Positions 9,327 through 18,134 of a stretch of 64,000 bases of DNA are shown here, one piece after another. A model generated the notes under the pieces. It did not search any database. It was given only the letters and a program-made list of their open reading frames with translations, and had not been told where the DNA came from. Both the position numbers and the translations under genes were made by a program. The stretch's first letter is position 1, and each line of letters opens with the position of its first letter. The DNA is from CAIWKO01 sp964469155 (GTDB lineage: Bacteria; Bacteroidota; Bacteroidia; Bacteroidales; CAIWKO01): the NCBI GenBank assembly GCA_964469155.1, contig CAYXXU010000006.1, positions 1-64,000 on the forward strand, given 5' to 3'.

Positions 9327-9411
9327 TCCTGTATTAGTTTTAAGACTGGGGAAACCCTACAAGTAAAAGCTGACACTCTGACTATACAATTCTATAGCAA
9401 TTTACCCCCTT

Positions 9412-11847
9412 TTATTTAATCTTAAACCTCAATCCGGCATATATCAATCGTCCTGTAGTTGGCCCCCAGGTCATACCGGTATCGAAATGGGTATGATAGG
9501 GCAAAAAGGCTTCGGTGATAGGGTCTTTTTGTCTGAAGTTGAGCAGGTTTTCCACACCCAGGTAGCAATCGATTTCGTGCTTGAACCTTTTAGTGATCTG
9601 GGCGTTGAATATTGTATAAACAGGTGAATGGGTATAATCACGTTTCACTATACCAGGCATTTTAGTTTGATCACTAATGCGCGAGGGTCCATTCAGTTGC
9701 ACCGTTAAGTCGAATTTCCACTTCTCGAACCGCGTGGCATAGCTCATCGAAAGCAACCCCTTGTATTTAGGTGTAAATGCTTTGGTCTGTAATATACCCT
9801 GGGTGGTCTGCCTAACATCGTTTACTCTGAAAGCTGTCAGAATCGTGAAACTCTTCACGGGCTCGAAAGAAAATTGAATTTGGTAGCTGTTCGAGAACGA
9901 CTTGCCGGCGCTATCATTCAGGTTATAGAAATTAGCAATGGCAGGATCCGTATCAAGATCCACCACTATCTGATTAAAGAAATCGGTACGATAAACATCG
10001 ATATCTATCTCGGCCTTTCTTTTTGCGATCTGAAATTCCTTCACCAGGTTCATACCATAATTAGCCGCCATTTCTTGATGGAGTGGACCTTGAATCTGTA
10101 TTACCTTTTGTGAGGCGAGTATAGATAAATTTTCAGAGATGATATTGGCAGAGCGATAACCCAGTCCTGCCGAGGCGCGCAGGGTAAGATTCTTTACGAT
10201 CTGCCATTTTATATTGGTACGAGGAGTGAAAAATAAACCATAGCGGTTGCTGTAATCCGCCCTTAGACCCAATATCAAGGAAAACTTATCGACATGGCTG
10301 TAAGTATATTCAAAAAATGCACCTGCCACAGCTTCTGACCGGTTTAGTGAATAGATGACAGGATCTAACCTGGTGGAAGGCGACAAAGTAACTACATCGT
10401 GCATGCTCACAGGGCTGCCTTGAGCTAACGTCTGGTAGATATAAGTGAATTGTATCTGCTTATAGTTCTCAATAAAGTCATCGTATAGGAAACTGGCCCC
10501 TGTAGAGAACTTATGGTTGGTGTTTCCGAAAATTGACGCATAAATAATATTACCATACAGGCTTTTTTCTATGCCCAGATAATGGTTCACTCCAAAATAA
10601 CCTTTTTGGTCATGGTATATTCCTGATAATATCACGCCCACACTCTTCCAGGGTTTACCGGGAAACATAAATCCGTTCTTCGAGAAAACTTCGGCACGGC
10701 TTGTCTTCATACCAAATCCATAAGGGAAGGTCATGCTGTTGATGGCGGCTGTATCCAGGTTAAAGGTTTTCTTGTCGAAATCAGTCGTTCCACCGTTTCT
10801 GTTCTCATACAAATATTTGATACCCATTTGCAAACAAAGTTTATTAGGGACAGAATAATCCCAACGATTAAAAACATTGATGGTGGATAATTTGGGAATA
10901 TCCAGAAAATTATCGGGTTTCTTCGAATAAACCTGATTCCCTTCACTGTCTTTGACCAGGCTCATATCATCCACATTCACTGCATTGATGGTCGTTGAAT
11001 CAATTTTATTGATTTCCTTATTGAAATAATCGCCATGAAGCATTATCATGGTTGTGAGGCGTTCGCTCAGGTGAAAAGAAGCATTCAGGTTGGCCTCAAT
11101 ACGGGTTTTATCATTTCCGTAAATATTCACAAAGAACTTTTCAGAATGGGCAGGTTTTTTATATTCGATATTGATCTGTCCGGTCACTGATTCATAACCG
11201 TTGATCACCGAGGATGTCCCTTTGGATATCTGAATAGACTGCATCCATGAACCGGGAATATAATTCAGGCCATAGGATGAAGCCAATCCGCGTATCAGCG
11301 GAATATTTTCGGTTTGAATCTGGCTGTAGATCCCGGATAAACCCAAGAGTTGAATTTGTTTGGCCCCGGTGATGGCATCGCTGTATGATACATCGACCGA
11401 AGCATTAGTCTCGAAGCTCTCCGAGAGATTGCAACAGGCGGCTTTGTATAATTCGGTGGTAGTTACTATTTGTGTCTTGCGCGGATCCATCTTCGATATA
11501 TAGGTTCCATCCAGCTTATCATTTATTTCTACCTGTGACAGTTGCAGATTGCTTTGGGTCATTTCGTGAGTGATCTTCGATTCTAAGGTAGAAACCGGCA
11601 GTGTATCTGTCTTATAACCGAGCATGCTAAAGATGAGACGGTAATCGGTGATACCCTGCCAACTGATCTTAAATTTTCCGGATGCATCCGTCGAGGTGGC
11701 TTTGGAGGTGCCGTGCCAATATATGGTCACACCCGGTATTGGTTTTTTATCTTTGCTATCATAAATCACACCTGAAATGGATTGTGAAAAAGCTGCGGCA
11801 GTATTGATTAATATTAGAATAGCTGCAATTATTATCTTGTTTTTCAT
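9412..11847 (-). CDS. TonB-dependent receptor with carboxypeptidase-regulatory-like N-terminus (metal island)
   Basis: 811 residues. Signal peptide to about residue 22 (AAAFSQ); a carboxypeptidase-regulatory-like beta-sandwich (SGVIYDSKDKKPIPGVTIYW, residues ~23-105); plug domain from ~130 (GAKQIQLLGLSG, TENIPLIRGLASSYGLNYIP, GYESVTGQINIEYK); then a 22-strand-type outer-membrane barrel to the C-terminus. The segment ELYKAACCNLSESFETN at the plug start is typical of a receptor subfamily encoded with HYC_CC_PP and HMA proteins. It imports an unknown ligand, perhaps a metal complex, with TonB-derived energy. The HYC_CC_PP-like gene lies 96 bp upstream on the same strand. Confidence 0.9.
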   Translation of the reverse strand: MKNKIIIAAILILINTAAAFSQSISGVIYDSKDKKPIPGVTIYWHGTSKATSTDASGKFKISWQGITDYRLIFSMLGYKTDTLPVSTLESKITHEMTQSNLQLSQVEINDKLDGTYISKMDPRKTQIVTTTELYKAACCNLSESFETNASVDVSYSDAITGAKQIQLLGLSGIYSQIQTENIPLIRGLASSYGLNYIPGSWMQSIQISKGTSSVINGYESVTGQINIEYKKPAHSEKFFVNIYGNDKTRIEANLNASFHLSERLTTMIMLHGDYFNKEINKIDSTTINAVNVDDMSLVKDSEGNQVYSKKPDNFLDIPKLSTINVFNRWDYSVPNKLCLQMGIKYLYENRNGGTTDFDKKTFNLDTAAINSMTFPYGFGMKTSRAEVFSKNGFMFPGKPWKSVGVILSGIYHDQKGYFGVNHYLGIEKSLYGNIIYASIFGNTNHKFSTGASFLYDDFIENYKQIQFTYIYQTLAQGSPVSMHDVVTLSPSTRLDPVIYSLNRSEAVAGAFFEYTYSHVDKFSLILGLRADYSNRYGLFFTPRTNIKWQIVKNLTLRASAGLGYRSANIISENLSILASQKVIQIQGPLHQEMAANYGMNLVKEFQIAKRKAEIDIDVYRTDFFNQIVVDLDTDPAIANFYNLNDSAGKSFSNSYQIQFSFEPVKSFTILTAFRVNDVRQTTQGILQTKAFTPKYKGLLSMSYATRFEKWKFDLTVQLNGPSRISDQTKMPGIVKRDYTHSPVYTIFNAQITKRFKHEIDCYLGVENLLNFRQKDPITEAFLPYHTHFDTGMTWGPTTGRLIYAGLRFKIK

Positions 11848-11876
11848 TTTTTGCCTTATTGGTTAAATGTTAGTTG

Positions 11877-11899
11877 ACAGATTCCTTAATGGGATCTGT
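11877..11899. promoter_or_regulatory. Inverted repeat in front of the TonB receptor gene
   Basis: acagattcc (11877-11885) and gggatctgt (11891-11899) form a 9-bp stem with one G-T pair around ttaat. It lies in the 96-bp gap between two minus-strand genes. No T run follows on the minus strand, so it is not an ordinary terminator; an operator or a leader hairpin is possible. Confidence 0.4.
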
Positions 11900-11943
11900 A
11901 AAATTTAAAAAGTAACAGTTATGCTAAACCCTTTTAAAAAGAG

Positions 11944-12390
11944 TTAATAAGGCAAGGCAATTTTTATATTTTGAAAGAAATGAAGCAGTTTTGTGCCGAA
12001 TAAAATAAGGGGAGGGGGCTGATAGTCGGTCAAAACCTTTATCTGTGTGATTTCAACCAGCTTTGTTTGAATCCATTGAGCGCCCGGAAGGCAATATAAT
12101 ACTTTGATAATGATGTTAGTTCTGAAGGTCTGACTGAAAAAAGTGGTGATGCGAGAATAAGTGAAATCATTTTTGCAGCATGGTATTTTGTCGATGGAAT
12201 GCGAATCAGGCAAGGACGCAGGATGGAATGAAAGGCAGCATGATTCCACATTTCCAAACAGTTCAGGGTATAAGGCCACTTTAGTGGTGCCCGACATGCG
12301 GCATGAATGTCTCTGAAAAGATATGCCTGTAGTGCTGATGGCAAAAGCTATCAAACAAATTATAACAAGCGATTTCTTAACCAGGTTCAT
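11944..12390 (-). CDS. HYC_CC_PP-like small exported protein
   Basis: 148 residues with a signal sequence (MNLVKKSLVIICLIAFAISTTG). The order of conserved points is HSC (residues 28-30), ESCC (about 50), PCCKND (about 70) and YQPPP near residue 124, the pattern that gave the HYC_CC_PP family its name. Members are typically encoded next to heavy-metal TonB receptors, as here. The paired cysteines suggest metal binding or a disulphide-stabilised periplasmic protein (inference). A -7 box TATCTTTG lies only ~18 bp before the ATG, so the leader is very short. Confidence 0.75.
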   Translation of the reverse strand: MNLVKKSLVIICLIAFAISTTGISFQRHSCRMSGTTKVALYPELFGNVESCCLSFHPASLPDSHSIDKIPCCKNDFTYSRITTFFSQTFRTNIIIKVLYCLPGAQWIQTKLVEITQIKVLTDYQPPPLILFGTKLLHFFQNIKIALPY

Positions 12391-12407
12391 TTTTCTCTAT
12401 TTAATTG

Positions 12408-12415
12408 CAAAGATA
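12408..12415 (-). promoter_or_regulatory. -7 promoter box (TATCTTTG) of the HYC_CC_PP-like gene
   Basis: A perfect TAnnTTTG on the minus strand, 18 bp before the ATG at 12390. No clear TTTG is present at the -33 distance. Confidence 0.45.
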
Positions 12416-12566
12416 CAATGATTTTCCGGAATTTCACTCTTTAAGATATCAAACTATATCTTCTAATGCCTTATAAAGGTAGAATGTTTTATAGATGAAG
12501 AAGTATTGTAAATACTGTAAGGAGATTGTTTTGAGAAAGTTTCTTGCTATGTCAGGAAAAAGAAAA

Positions 12567-13769
12567 TTAGGTTATTGGATGTCCTTTGCCACATCGGGGA
12601 CAATAAGCCATATCCGCTGTAAAATCGGCAGGTATCTTAATTTTCATACCACAAGTGCAATTAATAAAAGTATAGTTATCGACCCTCATCATAATATCAT
12701 TCATATCGCGGGTAGTGGTTTTATTATCCATAACTTCGGCCGCAATTCCCATTCTCATTCCAATATCCTCATTCTTGCTCAGTTCGCCTTGAGGAATCAC
12801 ATTCTTTTTGCCGGTTATCTTGCTGAAAGCGTTTTGATAGTTAACCAAACCAGCCCCTCCTGACATTTCGCGCAGTATGCGGATACGTTCGGATATTGGG
12901 GGATGCGTGCTACTCAGATCAGACACCTTCATTCCCTTTTTCTTCAAAGGATTGCAGATATACATAGGAGCGGTTACCTTATTAGCCATAGGCATATCAA
13001 TAGTTGAACCGGAAATCTTCTCTAAAGCAGAAGCCAGTCCTTCGGGATATCTGGTCAGGCGAACTGCTGAAGCATCGGCCAGGTATTCGCGTTTGCGCGA
13101 AATAGAGAAGTATAACAACTGGGCCAGAATCGGGGCCAGAATGGCAAACACCAAAGCGATCACCATGATGATGATCTGAGCCTGTCCACCCTCTTTTTTA
13201 CCACCTCCTACTCCTCTAAAAAGCAAACTTCGCAAAAATATTTCCGAAATAATTACGATAGCTCCCAGCATCACACCGGCAAGGGTCATGAAACGCACGT
13301 CACGATTAATCACATGCGACATTTCGTGAGCCATCACACCCTGTAATTCGTCGCGGTTGAGTTTGGCAAGCAATCCGGCCGTAACGGCCACAGCAGCTTT
13401 ATCCGGACTCATACCTGTTGCAAAAGCATTGGGGGCATCGGTATTGATGATATACACCTTCGGCATTTTGTTCATGCCTGCCGCTATGCGCATTTCGTCG
13501 ACCACGTTGAACAACTGAGGATGCACATCGGGAGTGACCTCCTTGGCATTGCTGGCAGCCAGCATGATAGAACTTCCTGCTGTCACGGCCACCAACGACA
13601 TTATAAACCAAACTGCCAATGCTATGATTATGCCGAAAATGGCTCCACTCCCATTACCTTCAGGATCGAATCCAAGTCCGATAACAAAACCCAGCGCAAT
13701 CAGTATGATTCCCATGATGACAAACAGGAAGACCGATTTGCGTTGATTGGCTTTAATGAGTTCCCACAT
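12567..13769 (-). CDS. htpX: M48 family membrane metalloprotease (HtpX-like) with C-terminal zinc ribbon
   Basis: 400 residues. Two N-terminal membrane helices (residues ~11-35 and 42-75), catalytic HEMSH at 148-152, a further hydrophobic pair at ~160-225 and the third zinc ligand in REYLADASAV (about residue 228). HtpX is usually ~290 aa; here ~90 residues are added, ending in a zinc ribbon (CTCGM ... YCPRCG). HtpX proteases degrade misfolded membrane proteins in the inner membrane. The gene is third in an operon after a zinc-ribbon protein and LemA, a common pairing. The C-terminal ribbon echoes the separate zinc-ribbon protein at the head of the operon. Confidence 0.9.
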   Translation of the reverse strand: MWELIKANQRKSVFLFVIMGIILIALGFVIGLGFDPEGNGSGAIFGIIIALAVWFIMSLVAVTAGSSIMLAASNAKEVTPDVHPQLFNVVDEMRIAAGMNKMPKVYIINTDAPNAFATGMSPDKAAVAVTAGLLAKLNRDELQGVMAHEMSHVINRDVRFMTLAGVMLGAIVIISEIFLRSLLFRGVGGGKKEGGQAQIIIMVIALVFAILAPILAQLLYFSISRKREYLADASAVRLTRYPEGLASALEKISGSTIDMPMANKVTAPMYICNPLKKKGMKVSDLSSTHPPISERIRILREMSGGAGLVNYQNAFSKITGKKNVIPQGELSKNEDIGMRMGIAAEVMDNKTTTRDMNDIMMRVDNYTFINCTCGMKIKIPADFTADMAYCPRCGKGHPIT

Positions 13770-13787
13770 ATTCCAAAGGGTTCTAAC

Positions 13788-14345
13788 TTATTGAAAACTT
13801 ACTTTTGGAACTGCTTTTTCGGCCTGATCCTGTATTTCAAAGAATACTTCATCCTGGAAATTGAACATTCCGGCTATCATATTCGAGGGGAACACCTGTT
13901 TCTTGTTATTATAGAAAAGAACCGAATCGTTGTATGCCTGACGTGAATACGAAATTTTGTTTTCGGTTGAGGTCAGCTCTTCCTGCAAAGCCAGAAAATT
14001 CTGGTTGGCTTTCAGTTCAGGATAGGCTTCCACAGCCACCTGCAAGCGGCCCATCAAACCACCTAATACACCTTCGGCTTTTACTTTATCGGCAATGGTG
14101 GTGGCACTCATAGCATTGCTGCGAGCCTGTGTGATGGCTTCAAAAGTACCGCGTTCGTGTGTCATATAACCTTTTACGGTTTCGATCAGATTGGGTATCA
14201 GATCATGACGACGTTTCAATTGCACATCAATTTGTGCCCATGCATTTTTTACCTGATTTCTTAACTGAATCAGCGAATTGTAAATTCCGATAACCATAAA
14301 TACCAGAATTACAATAATTCCAAGAACAATCCATAAAGCAATCAT
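13788..14345 (-). CDS. lemA: LemA family protein
   Basis: 185 residues. One N-terminal membrane helix (ALWIVLGIIVILVFMVIGIY) is followed by the family hallmark NAWAQIDVQLKRRHDLIPNLIETVKGY and a helical bundle with AYPELKAN and ISYSRQAYNDSVLFYN. LemA proteins are membrane-anchored helical bundles of uncertain function that frequently sit beside HtpX-type proteases or membrane repeat proteins. Here htpX starts 18 bp downstream and the zinc-ribbon gene ends 21 bp upstream, so one transcript is likely. Confidence 0.93.
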   Translation of the reverse strand: MIALWIVLGIIVILVFMVIGIYNSLIQLRNQVKNAWAQIDVQLKRRHDLIPNLIETVKGYMTHERGTFEAITQARSNAMSATTIADKVKAEGVLGGLMGRLQVAVEAYPELKANQNFLALQEELTSTENKISYSRQAYNDSVLFYNNKKQVFPSNMIAGMFNFQDEVFFEIQDQAEKAVPKVSFQ

Positions 14346-14366
14346 AATTTTTCCTCCTGTTTTTTA

Positions 14367-14762
14367 TTAGTTTTTTAATTTATATTCGAACATATCGTTC
14401 AATAATTGAACTACTTTATTATTTTTATCCATGCTCCCCAACGCAACCACCTGGTGAAGTTCACCTTGATCGAACCAGATGCCGTGGTCTTTACGGCATT
14501 TATCAACCAACACCTTTTTACCTTCACCCACAAATACTTTGTTCATTTTTTTGGTGCATTTGGGACAACGATATTTCTTTTCAGGGTTATTGGCATCGAC
14601 ATGGAATGAATCGAGCAGTTTCTTCTTTTCTTGATTATCATCTAATAACAACTCCAGTTCACCTCCATCAAGCCATATTCCGCTGCACTGCTGACAATAA
14701 TCTATCTCGATTTGCTGCAGTTCCAGCACCAGCATTGATTTTTTACATACCGGACAATCCAT
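14367..14762 (-). CDS. Double TFIIB-type zinc-ribbon protein
   Basis: 131 residues made of two zf-TFIIB-like domains. The first has MDCPVCKKSML with YCQQCSGIWLDGGELELLL; the second has YRCPKCTKKM with VDKCRKDHGIWFDQGELHQV. There is no signal peptide or membrane helix, so it is probably cytosolic. Such ribbon proteins are often encoded near membrane proteases; function is unknown. It heads the operon with lemA and htpX and has a good promoter 44-75 bp upstream. Confidence 0.85.
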   Translation of the reverse strand: MDCPVCKKSMLVLELQQIEIDYCQQCSGIWLDGGELELLLDDNQEKKKLLDSFHVDANNPEKKYRCPKCTKKMNKVFVGEGKKVLVDKCRKDHGIWFDQGELHQVVALGSMDKNNKVVQLLNDMFEYKLKN

Positions 14763-14805
14763 AGTGTTTCGTTTGTGTTAAACTGTTGATTGAAATTAAT
14801 TTAGT

Positions 14806-14837
14806 CAAAAGTAATCATTTTATGTTTTGATAGCAAA
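14806..14837 (-). promoter_or_regulatory. Promoter of the zinc ribbon-lemA-htpX operon
   Basis: On the minus strand TTTG (14837-14834), 20 bp, then TACTTTTG (14813-14806), a full match to the Bacteroidota consensus. The predicted start site is about 38 bp before the ATG at 14762. The following 14838-15076 is AT-rich and shows nothing else I can identify. Confidence 0.7.
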
Positions 14838-15076
14838 CTGTTCACAAAAATTAATTTTCAGAACCGGATTTTATCAGCTTTACAACCCTGCAATTTTGAT
14901 GCTTTTATGAAAATACTGACAAAAAGTCCGAATTAAGGCTTGTCCCTGTTTATTCTGCCATAATTGCCTAATCAGGAATTGACCATTCCCATTCTGTATT
15001 TTCGAGCCTGAAATATCCCGAAAGCAGTTAAATTTTCTTTTTGATTATTTACACTCAATTTTTTATTCGTATTTTT

Positions 15077-15307
15077 ATGAAAAATTTACCAATTAATAAC
15101 AAAGCTATGAAAATTGCAGCCTGGATATCAGCAGCTATTGCCGCTCTTATGATCATTTTGGGAGTAATTAATTTTTCCCTGATCAATCCTTTGTTTGGGG
15201 TGACACATTCGTATAAGTTCTTTTACGTGGCCTCCACTTTTTTTCTGTCAGGAATTTTCTTCCTTCTGATGGAAGGAAATTGCTGCGAAAAAGATACGAA
15301 GAAATAA
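15077..15307 (+). CDS. Small two-helix membrane protein, unknown
   Basis: 76 residues from ATG 15077, chosen because an in-frame start at 15041 lies in AT-rich sequence and only adds a hydrophobic lead. Two membrane helices are evident (IAAWISAAIAALMIILGVINF and FFYVASTFFLSGIFFLLM), with a short charged tail EGNCCEKDTKK. I do not recognise a family. It stands alone upstream of the DUF4301 gene, 111 bp away. Confidence 0.6.
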   Translation: MKNLPINNKAMKIAAWISAAIAALMIILGVINFSLINPLFGVTHSYKFFYVASTFFLSGIFFLLMEGNCCEKDTKK

Positions 15308-15418
15308 TTCTGCAAGAGTCCTTTAAATTGTTACCATCACCAACATTAGCTGTTGTTGTATAAAGACAGCAGGGATGGATGCTTTATCATAGACCAACAA
15401 AAACTCAATATTCTCAAC

Positions 15419-16966
15419 ATGTTTACCTCGACCGACCTCAAAGAAATTCAAAAGCGGGAGATCCCCCTCAGCCTCATCGAACAGCAGATCGCAAATTTCA
15501 AAGCGGGTTTCCCTTATATCAACCTGGATGCACCCGCCACCCTGACTAACGGGATGAAAAGATATAGCCCTGAAGCGATTCAGGAATTGGCCTCATTTTA
15601 TAAGGACAATCTGCCTCATATTTCCACCCTGAAATTTGTTCCTGCTTCAGGAGCCGCCACGCGTATGTTCAGCCATTTGTTCGCTTTTCGCAGTGAATAT
15701 AAGGCCACGCCGGAGCAAATTCAGCAGATACAGGAAGAGAACGGGTTCAATTCGGTGGCTTATTTTTTTAAGAATTTAACCCGGTTTGCTTTTTATGCCG
15801 ACCTGAAAGCCGTGATGGAACAAAACGGAAAAAGCCCGGAAGCTTCTCTCGAACAACATGATTATAACACCATTCTCGATTTTTTGTTGTACGAGCCCGG
15901 CCTTAATTATTCTGCTTTGCCCAAAGCCCTAATAAAATTTCACAAATATGACGACGATTCACGCACTGCCATAGAAGAACACCTGGTGGAAGCCGGCAAC
16001 TACAGTTTTGGCAACGACCGCTCCGCCCATATTCATTTCACCCTTTCGCCCGAACATATTCAGAAGTTCAGGGACCTGCTGACCCAAAGACAGCCAATGT
16101 ATGAGGAGAAATTTAAAATTACCTATCGCATCACCCATTCCATTCAGAAACCCTCGACCGATACCCTGGCGGTGGATGAGAACAATGAGCCTTTCCGCAA
16201 TGCCGACGGTTCGCTGCTGTTTCGTCCGGGAGGGCATGGGGCGCTGATCAACAACCTGAACGAGATCGAAGCCGACGTGGTTTTCATCAAGAATATCGAC
16301 AATATTGTGCCCGACCGCCTGAGACCCGAAACCAATCTTTATAAAATGGCTTTGGCGGGTTGCCTTTTGAAACTCAGGAGCAGCATCAATGAATTTCTGA
16401 AACTACTGGAAACTGGGAATCTGGCCGATAAGATCATCAACATTATCATCACTTTTGCCAAAACAGAAATGTCTCACAACTTCACCGATGCCTTTTATGG
16501 TGCAGGTCGCGAAGAAAAGATCATTTATCTTTTTAAGCTTCTGAACCGCCCTATTCGCGTTTGCGGCATGGTGAAGAACGAAGGCGAGCCCGGCGGAGGA
16601 CCTTTCATAGTGCGCGATGCCGATGGCAGCCTCAGCCTGCAGATCATTGAATCGTCGCAGATTGATATGAACCATCCCAACCAAAAGAGCATTGCTGCCA
16701 AAGCAACTCATTTCAACCCGGTGGACCTGGTGTGCAGTGTTAAGGATTACCAAGGAAATAAATTCGACCTCACCGATTTTGTGGACCCATCCACAGGATT
16801 TATTTCGCTGAAGACCAAAGACGGCAAGCCGCTGAAGGCCCAGGAACTGCCCGGGCTTTGGAACGGAGCCATGGCCAAATGGAACACGGTGTTTGTGGAA
16901 GTGCCCATCATCACCTTCAACCCGGTGAAAACCGTTAATGATTTGCTACGGCCTGAGCATTTGTAA
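15419..16966 (+). CDS. DUF4301 family protein
   Basis: 515 residues from the ATG at 15419; a 22-codon upstream extension has no support. The family match rests on TLTNGMKRYSPEAIQELA, VPASGAATRMFSHLF, FRPGGHGALINNLNEI, ADVVFIKNIDNIVPD and PGGGPFIVRDADG. The loop PASGAATRMF near residue 85 and the GGHGALI / FIKNIDN blocks resemble sugar-nucleotide pyrophosphorylases, so a nucleotidyltransferase-like fold is plausible, but this is inference and no activity is established. No signal peptide; cytosolic. The gene appears monocistronic. Codon use is GC-richer than the flanks, as for other housekeeping genes here. Confidence 0.85.
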   Translation: MFTSTDLKEIQKREIPLSLIEQQIANFKAGFPYINLDAPATLTNGMKRYSPEAIQELASFYKDNLPHISTLKFVPASGAATRMFSHLFAFRSEYKATPEQIQQIQEENGFNSVAYFFKNLTRFAFYADLKAVMEQNGKSPEASLEQHDYNTILDFLLYEPGLNYSALPKALIKFHKYDDDSRTAIEEHLVEAGNYSFGNDRSAHIHFTLSPEHIQKFRDLLTQRQPMYEEKFKITYRITHSIQKPSTDTLAVDENNEPFRNADGSLLFRPGGHGALINNLNEIEADVVFIKNIDNIVPDRLRPETNLYKMALAGCLLKLRSSINEFLKLLETGNLADKIINIIITFAKTEMSHNFTDAFYGAGREEKIIYLFKLLNRPIRVCGMVKNEGEPGGGPFIVRDADGSLSLQIIESSQIDMNHPNQKSIAAKATHFNPVDLVCSVKDYQGNKFDLTDFVDPSTGFISLKTKDGKPLKAQELPGLWNGAMAKWNTVFVEVPIITFNPVKTVNDLLRPEHL

Positions 16967-17072
16967 TTAATAAAGGTCTGATTTCTTTGTGAATCTTTGT
17001 GCTTTTGTGTTTTGGTGGCAAAAAAAGAAACGCCACAAAGGCTCCAAGACTCAAAGAACACTCTAAGTATCA

Positions 17073-17900
17073 TTAAAGCTTAATAATTTTCTTAACTATC
17101 CTATCATCCCTGCGTATCATCACCATGAAATAATTGCCTGTAGCATATTCTTTCAGGTCGAGGGAAAACTTATTGCGCCCGGACTGCAGTTGTTCGGTTC
17201 TTTCGAGCAATATCTTGTAGGTATCGTCGTAAAGTTGCAAACGAATCTCTTCCGCCAGCTTTACATCCATTACTATTTCTACCAGACCATTGGTGGGGTT
17301 GGGATAGACTTCTGTCAGGGTCCACTCGTCCGTGGGATACTGAGCATCCACTTCTGCAGGGCTCAACAGCAGGGTATCATTGGGCAGCAGTATGGGATTG
17401 GGGCTGATCTCGTTGCTATCTGCAGGCGGCTGCAACGGTGGATCTACCTTATCAGCAACTACTGCTGCTTTCGGCAATTTCAGATTCACCTGATAGCGAC
17501 AGGTTTTTTCCACCTGCCATTGGCCACGGGGATCGCCACGCTGAAAATCTTCGTAGGCCAGCCGCAGGGAAGTATCTTTAGGAAGGTAGTCACCTCCCCC
17601 TGCCCTACCATCCATATCTTCCGCAGTAAAATAATACGTATTGTCAATGGTCCATCGGTTCATCTCAAATTCGAAATGCCCCAGGCTGTCGCTTTGGGTG
17701 GTGACTTTAGGATTGTCATGACTTTTCATGGAAACTTTAATGTTTTCAATGGGCACCTTACTCAGCAAGTCGTTGATGTTTCCGTTGATCTTATAAATGG
17801 TCTCAACAACGCCGTATTGTGCGGCCACTGTAGCCGAAAAACCAAAGATCATGGCCAGCAGCGAGGCCAATGCTTTCAGCAGGTAGTATTTTTTAGTCAT
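17073..17900 (-). CDS. T9SS-sorted exported protein, distant likeness to rSAM-associated lipoproteins
   Basis: 275 residues. Signal peptide MTKKYYLLKALASLLAMIFGFSATVAAQ, then YGVVETIYKINGNINDLLSKVPIENIKVSM and TQSDSLGHFEFEM, a carboxypeptidase-regulatory-like sandwich. The LL..FGFS..YG start recalls the putative lipoproteins of radical SAM/lipoprotein systems, but the lipobox cysteine is missing and no radical SAM gene is nearby. A Pro-rich linker (residues ~150-190) leads to a T9SS type A domain (VYPNPTNGLVEIVM ... GNYFMVMIRRDDRIVKKIIKL). The protein should be exported and anchored or released by T9SS. Function unknown. Confidence 0.75.
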   Translation of the reverse strand: MTKKYYLLKALASLLAMIFGFSATVAAQYGVVETIYKINGNINDLLSKVPIENIKVSMKSHDNPKVTTQSDSLGHFEFEMNRWTIDNTYYFTAEDMDGRAGGGDYLPKDTSLRLAYEDFQRGDPRGQWQVEKTCRYQVNLKLPKAAVVADKVDPPLQPPADSNEISPNPILLPNDTLLLSPAEVDAQYPTDEWTLTEVYPNPTNGLVEIVMDVKLAEEIRLQLYDDTYKILLERTEQLQSGRNKFSLDLKEYATGNYFMVMIRRDDRIVKKIIKL

Positions 17901-18072
17901 GTTTTTTGGGGTTGTTATGGGATTTAGATGGTTTGAAGGGGGAAAGGTTTAATTTGGATTGGAATATTATGTCGGAAGACTTAAGAAGACCGAAGTTCGA
18001 AAACTATCAGCTTTGAGGAAAAAGCCGGATAGGCCTGGTTTGAAAAATAAATTATACACCTGTCGGTTTGTT

Positions 18073-18103
18073 TTTGTTTGAAAAAAATAATTTCTTACAT
18101 TTG
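18073..18103 (+). promoter_or_regulatory. Consensus promoter of the 18135 gene
   Basis: TTTG (18073-18076), 19 bp, TACATTTG (18096-18103): a full Bacteroidota consensus. The start site is expected near 18110, which excludes the in-frame upstream start at 18078 and supports ATG 18135. Confidence 0.75.
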
Positions 18104-18134
18104 CTACATTAAATACCCCCCAAAAATTAATGTC

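Noticed and set aside
11877..11899. Terminator between the HYC_CC_PP-like and TonB receptor genes
   Set aside because: No T run follows on the minus strand.
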